DNA of 64,000 nucleotides, from contig JAPZLL010000015.1 in the NCBI GenBank assembly GCA_036250225.1, positions 62,001 through 126,000 of the forward strand, in the 5' to 3' direction. A model generated the notes under the pieces. It saw only the letters and a list, made by a program, of their open reading frames with translations, did no database searches and had not been told where the DNA came from. Below, piece by piece: positions 53,355-64,000 of this stretch (the first letter of the stretch is position 1; every line of letters begins with the position of its first letter). The position numbers were made by a program, and so were the translations under genes. This stretch comes from Cercophora sp. LCS_1 (taxonomy: Eukaryota; Ascomycota; Sordariomycetes; Sordariales; Lasiosphaeriaceae).

Positions 53355-56300
53355 TCAAACCCTCGCCCTCACAGTATACTTGTCGGTCGAAAAGTCCAAT
53401 TCCCCTCTCCTCTGAAGCTCCACGGGATCAACATAAAGCTTGACCCCAACCCTGTCAGTAAACATATTGAACACCCGGAAGATGATGTAAACACTCTTGT
53501 CTCCTTCCCCACACAGCTTCTCCATCTAAATCACTCATAGTCAGCTCCAATCTAGCAAACCAAAAAAGCCACGAGAGAACCTACTTTCTTATACTGCGCA
53601 CCCCCCATATAAAACGGCTCATTACAACCCCGTGGCGTCGATTTAACCTCAAAGTAATAGCTCGGCCGTTTACCCGTCCACTTGGCCGATGGGAGATGTC
53701 CCTTTTCGATCAAAAGTGTCGTGAAAAGGCCAGACGTATCGGCGTATTGCAAATCCGAGACTTCGACGCCACCGCCCCAAGATATCATGCCCTCGTAGTT
53801 GGGGTGGATGGTGACTTGCCCCTTGATGTTGCTTGTCCAGTTTGGCCAGCTGAAGCCTGGGAGGGAGGCGGAGCCAAGGGATTTGAGCATCTCGAAGACC
53901 TAGAAAACGTCAGTGACCCTGGCGCGGGTGGCGGCTTTGTTGAGGGGGGTTCTTACGAATAGTTCGCCCGCGGCACCTAGCTGAAACGTTGAAAAGTTGG
54001 CTGAGGAGAAGGCGGCGGAAGAGCTGCCACCGGCACCGCCATTTAAAACGCCTGTGAGTTGTGACAGGTCAAAGGGACCTCCGCAGGGGAAGCGAGTTTG
54101 TTTGCCGGCTTGGATCAGATGGTTCAGCAATTGTCGGTACAAGTTTGCGCTTGCCAGGACTTGTGGTTCTCGGCTTGGACGATGTTCTGGGGGAAATAGC
54201 GGATGTGAAGGGGCTGGGTGCACGTGTTGGAAAAGACTTGGACTTGGGCTCGAGAAGGGATCAGTCATGGGAGTCTCGAGATTGGCTGATGGCAAGGGGG
54301 TAAACACGCGATCTGGGGTTCTTGGTGATGAAGAGCTTGATCTCGGCGACGAAGATGACCCGGGTGGTGTTCCTGAGGGCGCAGCTGTGGTGAAAACGGT
54401 CTCTGGCACATCGACATCTCTGTCCTCGAGGTCAATGTCGTGGATGCCTTCCTGTGTTAGGATCTTCGGTATCGAGGGTAGACGTGCGTTCAACAGTCCT
54501 TTGACTACCCCCACGGCTCTGTCGTTGACAGGTGCACGGGTTTCACCCCGGGGGCTCATCACGAGCCACCCAACGAGCTTTTGCGGTAGAGTGTGCTGGA
54601 CGCACACGTCTTGGGCTATCTCGTCGTGGGGGATGAAGATTTTGAGTGGCGAGGTGTCGCCACCCGTCATGTATACATCGCCCTGCTGCAGTTTTATGGA
54701 ATGCGTCGTGCCGTCGATGGTGAGAGTCAAACTGGCCGAGATGTCATCCGTCTCCCATGTTTCCGAGTTTCGAAGCAAATCGTACAAGGCTTGCCCATCG
54801 CCACTGAATCTGGGGCTTCGGAAGTACTTGGCAACCCTGAAGTAGTACTGCGTGAGAACCCCCCGGATCAAGGGGGAGCACGACATGACTCACCTGACAA
54901 GACCATGTGCTTTCCTCCTCACGTCCAATCGCGGTTCTGAAATACGAAACTTCTCCCCGGACCCCAAATCTGGCAGCTCCTCTACCATGCGAGACAAATG
55001 GCGATGTGGGAGACCAGCCCACCTGATGAATGGCTCCAAATCATGCACCTCCTCCATGGTGAAGTCTAGGGTCTTGACCATGCCACGGAAACGAGCCATT
55101 GGCCCCGCCCGATCAATGATTGTGAATCCAACGCTAGCCGGACATAGGACCACCCTGCCGTCGGTATGCCTGATAGGCAAGATAGACTTCTCGAGGAGAG
55201 GTCCTGGAGGTGGTGCTTGGCTCAATGCTTTTCCCTGCAAAAGGGAACTGAAGGCGAGAAGCTGTCTCTTGACATGTTGGACAGTCTCGACTGTACTTCC
55301 CTTGTCGCCGAGACCAAGCAACTCATCGTAGATCAGTTGGACGGTAAGTCTGGTCACCTGCAATGACTCGACGAAAAATGCCTCGAGATCGTGGTTGTAG
55401 ACCTCCGCAAGATTGACCATCCCTTGGACACTTGTCCCCGCTGACCACAGACATTCTCCCGTCTTGTGCCAGCAAAGTTCTTCCTCGTCGGGAAAGCATA
55501 CGAGAGGTTCGTTCATAAAAAGTTCTCTGATCATTCAATCAGCCACATCGCTAAGTCAAGGGGAGTATGTTGTGCTTACCTCAGCTCCTTGGTGTCGCCA
55601 ACATTGAGTCGGGCGGCTTTGAGACGCCTGTATTGAGCCTCGATCAACTCGAAATCTTGAGGTTCACAGTCCCGGAAATATTGTAGCTCAGCAATATAAT
55701 CTCTCCAGCCCAGCCTGGGAATGCCGAGTGTGTCCCGGAAGAAGTGCTTGACCGTTTCCAGATCTGCCAAGGCCCTTCCAAACGTCTGCTCGTAGAGGGT
55801 ATCGACAGGGTATTTGTGTAGCAGATCGACTGGCGCGTTCAGCACGCAATCTTCTAGTGATGACCACTCAGGGTCTTCCCCTGGCACATAGATCCCCTCA
55901 ATCTCGTCGAACTGAGCTCTAGAAGAAGGTATTGTTAGCAGGGGGAGGTTCGTACACTGGGAAGTGGAGGGTCAAAGACTCACCTGACGGCTTCCCTGAC
56001 CTCTCCCTGATTGGCACTAGCAATACACTTCCCGTGGATCGCTTCGTACAAACTCAGAATTCGAGAAGGTTCTTCCAGATCGCACGCGTCATATGCGCCC
56101 ACCGCGATGCATCGCAGCATACGCAGGTGAAATGCTAAGCCATCGTCGCTCACGACGCCAAGGAGTGGTAAAAAGTCCCACCCAGAAACTGTGTAATGCA
56201 TGCTCAAGAACGGCAAGTGCTCCCCAGTCCTAAGAAACCGGGAGGACAGTTCTTTGAGCTGAGGGGTAGGGAGAATAGTTGTACTCAGAGCATACTTTGC

Positions 56301-58841
56301 CTTGCCATCACAGAGAACTTCGATTTCCTTGAGCTTGGCGTGGAGGACTTCGCTATGCTTCACCTTTTCTCCGTCATATGGCCAGAGATAGTGAAGGAGG
56401 CCGAGAAACCGCTCTGGTCGGTGCTTAGCGACATGGAGCACCTCTTCCGAGATGGCCAACCCGTGAGGAGCGACAAGTCTTGGTCGCTCCCGTATCCCGA
56501 TCACATCGTGAAGCCATCGTCTCCATGATCCGTCAGCCCTTGCAACTTGCTGTCCCGGTTTCATAGGTGGATCGTTGAGATACTCGGGAGGTAGAAAGTC
56601 GACCCGAAGACCCAACTTGGCGGCCCCATACTCGCTTTCGTCGTCGGTGAGATACACATCATTAGTCGACGGCTTGAGGATCTTCCCTGTCGATGAGACG
56701 ATGGTGACTTCTCCATAGTCCTTGACTAACTCGGTTTTCTTGTCCCGAGCCAGGTACAGACATTTCAACCACGTGATCGACATTTGTTGCGGTGGCCAGT
56801 ACCTGGGGTAATTCTCGAGGAGAATGGACCGAACTTCGTTGTCGGTGGCCAGTTTCACACCGAGGTCGAAGAAGAGATCCTTCCGGTCCGGATGCATGGC
56901 GGCTTTGGAACAGATGAGCCGAATGGACGGATGGCTGCGAGCACCACAATCTCGCAACCCCTGGGGGATCGTATTGCCAGCAGACGTGGTTGGAAAGTAC
57001 ATTGGTGGCTCGCTTTCTCTTGGGCTCACCCACTTTCCATCACTGAGTGGCAGAAGGGGCATGGCACGGATACTGGATAAGCACAGTGGGAGGCCTGAGG
57101 CGAGGGCGTGTTTCAGTACTTTTGCAGCACGCGAGTGCCAGTCGTCGTCCGTCTCGCTTGATCTCATCCTGGAGGATGTCCTGTTCAAATCTGCCGAGAC
57201 TCTCCCAATCATGTCCCAGATTGATAGGGGCGCAAGGCCGTACGACCGGAGAAGGTGAAGGTCGGCGCCCTTGTATCGCTTTGAGATGTAAACTGCGGCT
57301 TGGCCGTCCAAATCATCGAAAAGGGGTTGTCCGTGCTGGTCATAAAATACCGGGCTACTGGGAAACTGTTTGACCTGATTGATAGTTCGTCGTGGCCCTG
57401 GAAGGCGAGGAACCATCAGGTCGGCGGAAAGGAGCTGCTGCTTCAGGATCTCGACAAAGCGGCCCCAAAAGCTGTCATTGATGTGAAAACCCGCCGGTGG
57501 GGGGAGAAAACGCATCCATTGGAACCGTAGCTCGGGGTGCTCGCACATCTGTCTCACGGCCGACACGAAGGTGCTAGCAATGTAGTTCCGGATGCCTTGG
57601 TTGCGGAGTGAGCTTGTGACAATGTTTTCGCGGTTTGCCATGGTAACAAAGTCGCTGTGGATCAAGAACTTGATAGGGGAGTTGTGTAAGTCGGTGCAAC
57701 CATCAACCGAGCGGACAAAAGGAAACTCACATTGAAACCGACATGGCGCATGGGCAAAAAGGCAAAGATGTGTTGGGGTCGGTCGATGGGCGCCGAGTTC
57801 TCGTCGAGGGGAAATGCGAGGACGACTTCGGCGGTTGAGTAAGCCTGGGATGCCTCCTCGGCAGGAGTATATGTGCGGTTTTCGTTCTTTGCAAGGCCGG
57901 TGGCCTCCCCCTTGGTCAAATGGTAGTTCATCTTGGATAATGTGGTCTCCTTTTTGCCATCATGCCCGTCCTTGGTACGGACTGTTTCGAGCATGGCACG
58001 GTTTGGGCAGTCAGACCCGGAGCGGGTCATGACGGAGCTCTTTGTTTCTTTCCCGGACATGTCGAAGAACTGGACCTCGATCCGCTTGATGTTCTTCAGA
58101 AAGAGCATCATGGACGGTTGGAGCTGATCGAACTCGTCGTTGATGGTCTTGCGCTGGGCGGTTTGGATGTCGCCATCGCCGGTGTCGTGCAGCATAAAAG
58201 TCATCCTCGTCATGGGTCCAGGTAGGGTCTCGGCTGGATGCCATTCGGGAGAGATCATGCCCATGCCAGTGTCGCCAGGGCGATGCTTGAAGCAGAATGA
58301 GAAAGCGCCGGACTGGATGTGTACTTTCCAGGCGACCTTGAAGACCGACTTGAAGCCAATGCCCTTTTCGCCAATGTAACCCTGACGGCCGACCTTGGAG
58401 CTCTGTCCGACATTGCAGATGGCCCGCAGGTTCGCCTCCTGGAAGCCATCCTCGTTGCAGTCAACGACGATGCGGTCGTGGTAGACTCGAAAGACGAGGT
58501 ATGGATCCTCCCCGCGACCTCTGGCCCGCTGAAAAAAGTTGTCGTCGGCATTCTGAAGTAGCTCAAAGATGAACCGAACGTCCTGGGAATACAAATTCTT
58601 GGCCAAGCTGGAATTCACATGGTGGTCAGTGCACAGGATCTTGCGCATGCTCGTGAACATACGTCATGACAGAGGAACCAATCAGCGAGTCCTTCTTCCC
58701 AAAAGCCTCCTTTACCCGCCGGCGGGTTGCAGGATCCATCTTGGAATAATCGTCGTCTGTCAAGTGGCCATGTTCAAAGGCAATACTTTCAACCAGATCC
58801 CGCGCGGCGGTAATCTCGGCCGGGGTTGGAGTGGTCGTCAT
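53355..58841 (-). CDS. Large NO VEIN/sacsin-like protein: GHKL ATPase + DUF3883
   Basis: Eight exons on the minus strand (58841-58663, 58607-57731, 57668-55984, 55918-55580, 55526-54894, 54836-53957, 53899-53585, 53525-53355) give 1692 residues, all in phase. The N-terminal GHKL ATPase shows FELLQNADDN (74-83, Mg-ligand Asn), CNEDGF (110-115) and YIGEKGIGFK (137-146, ATP lid). After it, FLIHSDFVTMANRENI is a family block. The middle 1000 residues are unassigned and helical. A Pro/Ser-rich, probably disordered linker (about 1390-1460) precedes the C-terminal DUF3883 domain with YYFEVKST (Glu1615, Lys1617), the core of a PD-(D/E)xK-like fold. The architecture is that of plant NO VEIN proteins and fungal relatives. 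It may be a chaperone-like ATPase; the role in fungi is not known to me. Confidence 0.9.
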
Positions 58842-60056
58842 TGTAAGGAAAACGAAAGAAGGAGATTTGATAAACTGGAGGATTCTGCTGTGGACGTTGG
58901 ATAAAGTTCAAGGTATGCTGGTCTCTCTGTCGAGGGTATTCCAGCCGCATCGAGGGGGTTGCCATCAGATATGCGATCTCTTTGATAGTGCAAGTCAAAG
59001 TTCCAAACCCTGGTTGCTCACCGGCGAGAGAATTTACCCGCTGCATGTTGGTCGAACTGTGCACGATATGAAACTCCGAGCCGGGAGGTCTGTTTGGTAG
59101 GGGTCCTATTTTCGCGCTGCGCCTCACCCTTGCGGCTATCAACATGGCCAATCAGCGTTGATCTTTAGCGCTTGGGTTGCTGAGTTGGCTGGCTCTACGT
59201 TTCGGCCTTGGTTGAAAATTAGGCTTACCACTCTGTCGGGTCCGTTTAGTTGAGATAACTGCCCTTCCCTTCCCGAGCGCACCTTGTTATCTTTCATGAT
59301 TGGGAGTTGAATGCATGAATTACGATTGCAGCGCCACAATGCCCCCTCACCTTGGCACCTTATCCAAAGCAAGACGAAATGCACGCTCAGGGGTACACTT
59401 CTTGTGATTGTGGTAGACCTCTTATCCTGCTCATAGTACTCGGATTGATGAGGTAGCCAACTCATGGACTAAGGTAGAGGTCCTAAAAATAGGACCACAA
59501 TAGCCGCAGGACTAGGGAACGGAGCTCGTGGCCTTATCCCGCCTCCATGCGTTTGGAAAGGCGATACGCAACCTATTCAGTGTATTCATCTACGCCACGG
59601 CCTCGGCCTCAGGGGAACCTCAGGCCCGCCGGCCATCTAGCCACCCTCCGGGATAGCTGTGGAAATTTGTCCTCTCCGCACTGATTCCCACATCACCGGC
59701 CCTCGCTACCTCATGTTTATGCGTAACTACTAATCGTTTCCTCACAGCAGATGCAGTTATGGATCCAAAGCAAGCACACTCAAATTCCTGGCCATATACC
59801 TAAAATATCCCCTTTGCTAGAGAACCGTTGAACTTAATACCCTGAAGAGCTGGAGATTATCAAAACACAGCCAAGCACTGTCAACGGAGATCAGGCATGT
59901 CTACTAACCAAGCCCCGGCCAATAGTGCCCTGGGAACTCAGATGTTATCAGCGCTAAAGAATGGTACCATCAAAAACATCAATGCTCACGCAATAATGTG
60001 CAATAAGAATATAACATTTAAAACACAAAGCGCACTCAACTCGATACCCAAAACCA
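58842..60056. other. Intergenic, nothing recognised
   Basis: 1.2 kb upstream of the large ATPase gene. From about 59750 it becomes AT-rich and gene-poor, leading into the HET fragment. Confidence 0.45.
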
Positions 60057-60350
60057 CTAATTAAACCGTAGCCCTTGGAAATCCTCGCAAACTTCGCCTT
60101 CCAAATATCCTTCAAATGCATAGTAATAAATAGGCGAATCTGTTAAAAAAAAAAAAAAAAAAAAAAAAAGTGCGCTATACCGACGCATTGGTCCTGTAAA
60201 CTTTTTGCACTGGCTGCAGCTGCTTACTTCTTGCCATCCATATTCCTTTGCGAGATATTTTTGCCAGTCCTGGTGACTTACTTCGTATTCTTCATCCCAT
60301 GAGTTGGAGAGGATTGCATACGGGAAAGTGCGAATGTCGATTAGTCTCAT
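60057..60350 (-). pseudogene. 5' fragment of a HET-domain gene
   Basis: The ATG at 60350 opens MRLIDIRTFPYAILSNSWDE, the standard start of HET proteins (MRLI...YAILSHTW), then VSHQDWQKYLAKEYGWQE. The signature IDTCCI block and everything after are missing. The frame passes through a 25-base homopolymer (poly-Phe) and ends in unrelated AT-rich sequence. The last recognisable part (about 60230) is followed by a possible donor GTAAGC and acceptor, so one ancestral intron may be present. It is a truncated relic, not a functional gene. Confidence 0.7.
60145..60169 (+). repeat. Homopolymer (A)25
   Basis: Twenty-five consecutive A inside the HET fragment. Could be a slippage tract or the tail of an inserted retroposed sequence; no flanking duplication was identified. 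Confidence 0.9.
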
Positions 60351-60666
60351 GGCGTTGACAGGGAGAAAGGCGAAGCGGCGTCCCGCTGAGGAAGATGGGA
60401 TGAGTCTAAGCGCGGGGTTGTCGCGCTCCTTCCTGTGCTTGCGCTTTCGGGCAGCCCACGTGACCCTTCCGACGCTGGGTCGTAGCGAACGTGCTTTGGT
60501 AGCACCTTCTGTATTGATTCGGGATCTGGATTTCAGCCGCCAATGATCCAGGCAGCAGCAGGGACCATCATCCCCATGCTACTCCTTCAACTCTCATTCG
60601 ACTGCCCCTCCTTCCCGAGTACAGACTTCCGGTCTTATTGCTAAGTCTATCGGTGTGTAGTAAGCC
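60351..60666. other. Intergenic, divergent spacer
   Basis: Between the HET fragment start and the BIR-HET gene start. No feature was seen. Confidence 0.45.
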
Positions 60667-63107
60667 ATGGCAAAGTGGACCGACGACGCATGGTGGACCA
60701 GCGACGGACCAAGAACATTACCTGATGTCCAAAACCTCGCGAGCTCATCGCCACCTCCCGCAACTAGGACATGGAGGGCGAGCAAAACACCAATAAAAGA
60801 ATTGGATGAGCCAAATGAGTCGGGCTTGTTCGACTTCATGAATGTGGATCAGAGGCAGGGCTTGCTTCTCGATCCAGAGTTGGCGATCAAGGACCATCCC
60901 ATTGTGGCCAGCAGGCTGAAGACGCAAGAACATTCCCCTGCACCAAGACTTTGCTGACGCGTGGGAGCAGATTTGCCGATGCCATTGCTCTGGGGCATAT
61001 TCCGGACCAGGAGGACCTCCGTCATCTCCCAGCTCGGCTCGCCATCGCTGGCTTCATCTACGAAGACGAGGGCACGGTACACGCCAGCTGGGATGAAGCG
61101 ATCTCGGATGTTGAATGCCAGTCCTGCGGGTCATGGCTCGAAGGCATCGCGTGGGTGATCTCACCTGTGCTTGAGCAAGCTCATGAGAAGAAATGTGAAC
61201 ACTATATCGCCAACTTCGAGATCGGCCGCAGCTTTCTCAAGAACTTTTACCACACACTGAACGGTCCTTCCGATATTCGAGTACTCACCGTCTTGCCTGG
61301 GCTGCGCGGTCAACCCGTTGAGTGTTTACTGGATACAACACTGCTCGAGACGGCTGGCGAATACACATCTCTTTCGTATATGTGGGGCGATCCCCGTGAA
61401 CGTCGCACCCTCTTCCTCAATAACAACTTGTGGTTAGTCTCCCGCGGCGTTGGAGACAGCCTTGACCGTATCCGCCACGTATCTGAGTCACGCCGAGTAT
61501 GGATCGACTCCCTCTGCATCAACCAACTGGACATGGAGGAAAGATCTCGTCAAGTTGCCCTCATGAGAGACATTTACGAGCAGTCTGTTGACTGTGTCGT
61601 GTGGCTTGGCGAATTCCCATCAGGTCAGTCTTCAACAAACGGGCCGCAGGTTCATTGGCAGGGAGATGAAAGAGACGAGGAACTGATCGACACGTGTCTT
61701 TCCATACTCGGGCGTCAACTCAATGACGAGGAGAACCTCGCCGGAGCCTTATGTCTCTTGTGGTGGGCATCGAGAGACACTCATCTCTTCGACATGCCCC
61801 TTTTCCGAGACCCTGTACTTCTCCAGTCCTGGACGCTACACTACCTCAAAGCGCTGTGTTGGATGTTGTCGAGGCCCTATTGGTCGAGGGTGTGGATTGT
61901 ACAAGAAGTCGCTGTTTCACGACAAGTCACGGTCTATATCGGCCGATTCACCATGCCCTTCTCCCTGGTGGAAAAAGCAGTTGCCAATCTGGGGGTTCAT
62001 CTGAACGGGTGCTGTCAAGACTGGATGTCATCAACACTGCCGCCCGCCTTCTCGGATGTGATTCCGGATCTCGTCAACGCAGCATTCTCAATCCTACCTC
62101 TCCGACAGATCCGCAAAAAATGGCATGATCCTAGTTTTCAACACAGTCTCACTCTCCCCCGGCTTGTCATGTCGACCTGCTCCCGAAAGGCAACTGACCC
62201 ACGAGACAAGGTATACAGCCTCATTGGCCTTGTCAAGGACTGGAACAGCCAGCCACCGTTTCAGCCAAACTACACCAAAACCACCAGCCAGGTATTTTCG
62301 GAATTCGCGGCTTGGCTTCTCTCCCAAGACCTCAGCTACCTCATTTTCGCCCCGACTTCCCAACGGCTAATGCGCGAGCTCCCATCCTGGCAACCAGACC
62401 TTTCAGCAACATCGAGTGATGACCACGCGTGTCTCCAGATGATCCGGCCGGCTCTGCATCTCTTCAACGCTTCTCAGCACCACAAAAGCAACTTCACCGT
62501 TGCCCGGGGCAGGCAAAAGCAATGTCTCATTCTAGACGGCATCAAAATCGGCACCATCGAGGCAACATCCAAACCCTTTGAGCTGTGGCCTTTTCCAGAT
62601 CTGTCAGAGGTGATCCCATCATCGGCAAACAATTACCATCCTACAGGTCAACCATGGGAACAAGCCTACTGGAGAACAATGTACCTCGACGTTACTGGTG
62701 ATGGGACAAGCGGCTCATCCCTCCGTCGACTTTCCGAAACCGACATTGCAAGGATCATGCAAGATTGGACACGGTATCAAAGGTCTGATGATACCGGGGC
62801 AGGCTTGCCAACTTGGAGCCTTGATCCACTGGTAATCAGCGAGATTCATCACAAGACCGTTTTCCGGACCGAGAGTGGGTACTTGGGCCTTGTACTTGGC
62901 GATGTTGATGTCTCAGACGAGGTGTTTCTGCCTCTGGGATCGTCAATCCCGTTTATCATTCGACGTGGACGGAGGGACGAAGTGGAAGGACATGAAGAGG
63001 TGGAATGTCACAGGCTGGTAGGGTGGTGTTATGTTCATGGGATTATGGATGGGGAGTTGGTTGGAGGATTGGACAACGAAGAGGTTGGGAGGTGGTTTTT
63101 GGAGTAA
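60667..63107 (+). CDS. HET-domain protein with N-terminal BIR-like module
   Basis: Proposed exons 60667-60903 and 60948-63107 give 798 residues. The junction is uncertain: the intron fits phase and AG, but its donor is GTGGCC. Without it the frame stops at 60957, so a frameshift is the alternative. After a 79-residue leader comes a BIR-like zinc-binding module: RFADAIALGHIPDQEDLRHL, then LAIAGFIYEDEG, CQSC and HEKKC (spacing C-x2-C-x18-H-x3-C, against x16 and x6 in classical BIRs). Later the HET core shows YTSLSYMWGD, RRVWIDSLCINQLD and VDCVVWLGE, then WSRVWIVQEVA, RKATDPRDKVYSLIGL and CHRLVGWCYVHGIMDGE. The HET part looks complete. HET proteins act in non-self recognition and cell death; the fused zinc module is unusual. 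Confidence 0.82.
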
Positions 63108-63515
63108 CCCGCCATTGAAGCAGTAGAATCCCACAATCTAAGACAGACCCTTTTCGTTGCTTCTAGACAAAGCAAATGACATTGGATTAAGACGCTCTTG
63201 AAAAAGAACGGAGTCCCAACGAAATTCACGGCCGCGAAAAGACACAAAGCACAATAGCAATCACTCTTACCGGCATTCCCCCGACACTCCGATTTTGTTT
63301 GGATTGAATTACAAAGCACCTCAATGGCCACGCCGCGACACAAAGCCGGACAGCAGCGCTAATATCTCTCTAACTCCACACGCCCATTTATGATAACTGA
63401 GGTCCCAAATCCTAACAGCTTACTTCCTCTCCACCAGGTACCCAGCCCATGAGACCAAACAGTCCTCCTCCACTCCACACGCCCAAGCAAGTCGCAGCAC
63501 CAGCCTAATCCTAAC
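63108..63515. other. Intergenic, nothing recognised
   Basis: Between the BIR-HET stop and the last ATG. No feature was seen. Confidence 0.45.
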
Positions 63516-64000
63516 ATGGCCGTCAGCGCTCCTTTCACATCCGGCGCAGCTGTGTCTTACACCGCGAGCACGCCTGCGGGCAACCCACCTCTGGACAGTC
63601 AGCCAACCAGCGACCCCCAGCTCAACGCCCGTCAGCTCAGCTCTAGCTCCAAGCTGAAAACTCCTAGCCCCAACCGCTCAAACTCCAATCTTAACGCACC
63701 AATCTTCCTCCACTTCAGCGACTCCTCCTTCGAATCCATCTCCGACCTCGACCTTGGGCCCCCCCGTATCTCAACCGACGATTTTCCCCCGCCAATCAAG
63801 AGGATCTATCCCCAGTCGCCGCCTACCGAGCGAGGCGCCTTTGGAAAGAGGAGATCGAGAAGGAGACTTGGCCGAAGTACAAGGGTGCAAGATAGCGCGC
63901 CAGTCGGCTGCGAGACCAAGGCCGAGGATGGGGAAGAAAATTGTTGTGGAGACGGAAAACATCAGGGAAGTGTTGCAGGCGGAGGTAAACTAGGGGAAGT
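63516..64000 (+). CDS. Hypothetical protein, 5' part only (runs off the window)
   Basis: An open frame from the ATG at 63516 (TAACATGGC) to the edge without a stop, about 161 residues. It is rich in Ser, Pro and Asn at first, then IFLHFSDSSFESISDLDLG and a basic patch (KRRSRRRLGRS), suggesting a disordered region. No family is recognised. Another frame ends with EVLQAEVN, so an intron or a different frame is possible near 63850. Confidence 0.35.
   Translation, partial: MAVSAPFTSGAAVSYTASTPAGNPPLDSQPTSDPQLNARQLSSSSKLKTPSPNRSNSNLNAPIFLHFSDSSFESISDLDLGPPRISTDDFPPPIKRIYPQSPPTERGAFGKRRSRRRLGRSTRVQDSAPVGCETKAEDGEENCCGDGKHQGSVAGGGKLGE

Noticed and set aside
63754..63993. 79-codon plus-strand frame near the right edge
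   Set aside because: Overlaps the longer ATG-initiated frame from 63516; may reflect a missed splice, but alone it is not supported.
1..64000. CRISPR arrays or prokaryotic operons
   Set aside because: Spliceosomal introns and fungal families throughout; no regularly spaced repeats.

Overview
This window is nuclear DNA of a filamentous ascomycete (Pezizomycotina, most likely Sordariomycetes). The evidence is the dense short introns (44-115 bp, GT...AG, with CTGAC/CTAAC branch sites), HET-domain and F-box proteins, a LaeA-like methyltransferase, a multicopper oxidase, an AA9 polysaccharide monooxygenase, several P450s and NmrA-like reductases, and a fungal-type fused aspartyl-tRNA synthetase. 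Exon structures were built by hand. Each intact multi-exon gene listed closes in frame after the proposed introns are removed. The species was not determined.

Layout. 1-6.4 kb: a broken vanadium chloroperoxidase, then a three-exon HET protein convergent with a small coiled-coil protein. 7-12.6 kb: a membrane-anchored multicopper oxidase that appears to need a 2-nt microexon, a short-chain dehydrogenase, and a secreted Ser/Thr-rich protein. 13.6-19.7 kb: a LaeA-like methyltransferase, a tRNA-Arg(ACG), a decayed polyketide-type O-methyltransferase, an F-box-like protein and a small secreted cysteine protein. 19.8-25.1 kb: an alpha/beta hydrolase divergent from a 914-residue AspRS-DUF2156 fusion, which is ergosteryl-3beta-O-L-aspartate synthase (ErdS). 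The hydrolase is a candidate for the matching eraser, ErdH. 25.8-27.9 kb: a secreted GMC oxidoreductase.

28-46 kb is an enzyme-rich block: P450, 2,3-dihydroxybenzoate-decarboxylase-like amidohydrolase, aldehyde dehydrogenase, salicylate-hydroxylase-like FAD monooxygenase, second P450, broken AA9 LPMO, Tsc10-like ketosphinganine reductase, NmrA-like reductase, relic of a carboxymuconate-cyclase-like lactonase, small secreted protein and second FAD monooxygenase. The decarboxylase, aldehyde dehydrogenase and first monooxygenase together suggest aromatic-acid (salicylate/2,3-dihydroxybenzoate) catabolism. 48-53 kb adds a third P450, a DUF1772 (anthrone-oxygenase-like) protein, a SnoaL-like protein and a second NmrA-like protein. 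These look like tailoring enzymes, but no backbone synthase is in the window.

53.3-58.8 kb holds one 1692-residue, eight-exon protein with an N-terminal GHKL ATPase domain of the sacsin/NO VEIN type and a C-terminal DUF3883 domain. 60-63.1 kb holds a HET-gene fragment next to a 25-A tract and a large HET protein with an N-terminal BIR-like zinc-binding module. The window ends inside an unrecognised open frame.

Five loci (chloroperoxidase, O-methyltransferase, LPMO, lactonase, HET fragment) are broken or partial, so this looks like an accessory region with active gene loss. Three carry nonsense codons as well as frameshifts, which argues against base-calling error as the only cause.
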